Source: Gracilariopsis chorda (lineage: Eukaryota; Rhodophyta; Florideophyceae; Gracilariales; Gracilariaceae). Taken from it: DNA of 64,000 bases. Below the pieces are notes generated by a model. The model was not told where the DNA came from and did not search any database. It saw nothing but the letters and a program-made list of their open reading frames with translations. Shown one piece after another: positions 62,852 to 64,000 of this stretch (positions are counted from its first letter, which is position 1; each line of letters opens with the position of its first letter). The position numbers and the translations under genes were made by a program. Where the stretch lies: NCBI GenBank assembly GCA_003194525.1, contig NBIV01000033.1, forward strand, positions 1 through 64,000. The letters run 5' to 3'.

Positions 62852-62894
<43 letters not shown>
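62330..62894 (+). promoter_or_regulatory. Upstream region of the importin gene with C tracts
   Basis: GC-rich with C runs of 10 (62776-62785) and 8 (62817-62824), then 41 at 62853-62893. A CACGTGGCCACGTG-type E-box-like palindrome lies at about 62584-62597. Antisense open frames across this region and the CWF19 gene have no domain support. Confidence 0.55.
62853..62893 (+). repeat. Poly(C) run of 41 bases ending one base before the importin ATG
   Basis: An uninterrupted run of 41 C followed by A and then ATG at 62895. The length may vary between individuals or be inexact in the assembly. Confidence 0.95.
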
Positions 62895-62898
<4 letters not shown>

Positions 62899-64000
62899 CC
62901 GCCGACGTCCAGTCGCTTGCCCACGCGCTCGCCGCCACCTTGTCCAACTCCGCATCCGACCGCAGCTCTGCTGAGGCGCTTCTCGCTCAGTACGCACCCC
63001 ATCCCGAACATGCCGCTGCCCTTCTCCGTCTCTCTGCCAGTCCTGATCCCCTCGTCGCTCCCGCCGCCGCCCTCCGCCTTAAGAACCTCGTTCGTTTCAA
63101 CAGAGTCAATCATGTTCTACCCGAACCCGCCCGCCAGCGCCTCCGCGACAACATTCTCGACGCTCTCGCCGTCGTCCGTGCTACCAATATCGAGGGCGTC
63201 CTCGCAGAGACCACCCGCTGGCTCATTTTCATCGACTTTCCCTCCAAGTGGCCCCGTCTGCTCGACACCGTCACCGAATTCCTTTCCAGCGGAGACGCTG
63301 CCCGCGTCCACGCCGCTCTCATAGCCCTGCGCCAGCTCGTCAAGTGCTACGAGTTTAAGAGCAGAGACCCTGCCAAGTTGCTTCCATCCGATCCCAACGA
63401 ACTCGGTCTCTCCCACCCGAGGCAACCGCTTGAGACCATTGCAGCCGCTCTCTTTCCCACCCTTCTCGCCCTCTATGTCCATCTCGACGCTATTGTCGCA
63501 AAGTCTCCCGCCCCGAACGATGGCAGGCGAAACGCATGTCTTGCCCAGCGCCTCATCATTAAGATTTTCTGGAGCTGTATTCACTTCATGCTCCCTCCAG
63601 TTCTGGCTGACAGCAATCACTTTGACAGTTGGATGAACGCTTTCTTCACCACATTGCGTAGACCCTCGCTGCATCCTTTTGTACCGGACCCGGACGACCT
63701 TTTGTACGAGCCTGAATCAAAGACAAAAAAGTGGCTCTCTCAGATCCTTTCCAAGTTCCTTAAGAGATACGGCTCCCCAAAACGCATACCAATTGACGAA
63801 CCATGGTCCAAGAAAGTCGCGGCGAATTTCAGGGATAACCACGCCGAGAAAGCGACTGAGGTTATGTTGGAAGTGCTTTTCACTGCTTCACATGGCTATC
63901 AGCTCAGTCGCCGCGTCGCACACATTGCTCTCGACTTCATCGAAGAGGCTATAGAAACAGCATCTCTTTGGGCCGTTGTGTACCCCCATGTTAGCAATCT
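62895..64000 (+). CDS. Importin-7/8-type karyopherin beta, N-terminal 368 codons (runs off the right edge)
   Basis: Nuclear transport receptor of the importin-beta superfamily that binds RanGTP and carries cargo through the pore. The frame starts MAADVQSLAHALAATLSNSA and stays open to the window end. The first 70 residues form the importin N-terminal HEAT repeat (AAALRLKNLVRFN). Later matches to the importin-7/8 (Sxm1/Nmd5) group are FPSKWPRLLDTV, ALRQLVKCYEFK and FPTLLALY, and the paired-helix pattern continues through SLWAVVYPHV. CSE1-type and importin-beta-1-type alternatives fit less well. The start ATG directly follows the 41-base C run. No intron is visible in the part present. Confidence 0.88.

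Noticed and set aside
1-64000. CRISPR array, rRNA, tRNA or bacterial operon
   Set aside because: No regularly spaced repeats, no rRNA core motifs, no tRNA fold found by eye; gene structure is eukaryotic.

Overview
The window looks like nuclear DNA of a photosynthetic eukaryote, most likely a florideophyte red alga such as Chondrus or a relative. The reasons are a plastoquinone-pathway prenyltransferase, two plastid-type atypical thioredoxins, N-terminal Phe-based leaders (AFV/AFT/AFL) on four proteins predicted to be plastid-targeted, long intronless genes (introns clear only in SPT4), and a fossil-rich LTR-retroelement region next to a compact gene region. The species is an inference; no rRNA or organelle marker is present.

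Left part (1 to about 24 kb): a retroelement graveyard. A Ty3/gypsy chromodomain element (+) enters from the left edge. Between its chromodomain and its polypurine tract/3' LTR (LTR starts at 6000) it carries a long open frame on the opposite strand. It is followed by the integrase tail, chromodomain and LTR of a second Ty3 lineage (6.9-8.26 kb), which it probably entered. From 8.4 to 17.3 kb there are at least three copies of a roughly 0.8 kb repeat, one split by about 0.94 kb of other DNA. A second chromodomain Ty3 fossil (-) lies at 12.65-16.3 kb and a Ty1/copia fossil (-) at about 17.8-22.2 kb. An LTR tail at 22.84-22.94 kb matches the one at 8.16-8.26 kb. All pol regions are broken.

Right part (24.8-64 kb): host genes, mostly single exon. 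In order: an unrecognised 477-aa (or 413-aa) protein (+); a CAMK-type Ser/Thr kinase (+); homogentisate solanesyltransferase (-), divergent from a plastid DUF2358 protein (+); two tandem giant REJ/IPT-type surface proteins (-); a doubtful small Pro/Ser/Thr-rich ORF next to a (CAG)23 tract; an atypical thioredoxin with a CRAC site (+); a 1900-aa SNF2-family ATPase (+); a second atypical thioredoxin with a WCRVC site (-), divergent from SPT4 (+, two small introns); a CWF19/Drn1-type splicing or debranching cofactor (+); and the N-terminal part of an importin-7/8-type karyopherin (+) running off the right edge.

The genes do not form one pathway. Sub-themes are plastid redox and quinone metabolism (HST, DUF2358, two thioredoxins), chromatin and transcription (SNF2, SPT4), RNA processing and nuclear transport (CWF19-like, importin), and cell surface (REJ pair). 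Spacers between host genes repeatedly carry a hairpin-prone GGTAAAGGGTTA-type motif, and several genes have C-rich tracts just upstream of their starts, the extreme being 41 consecutive C ending one base before the importin ATG.
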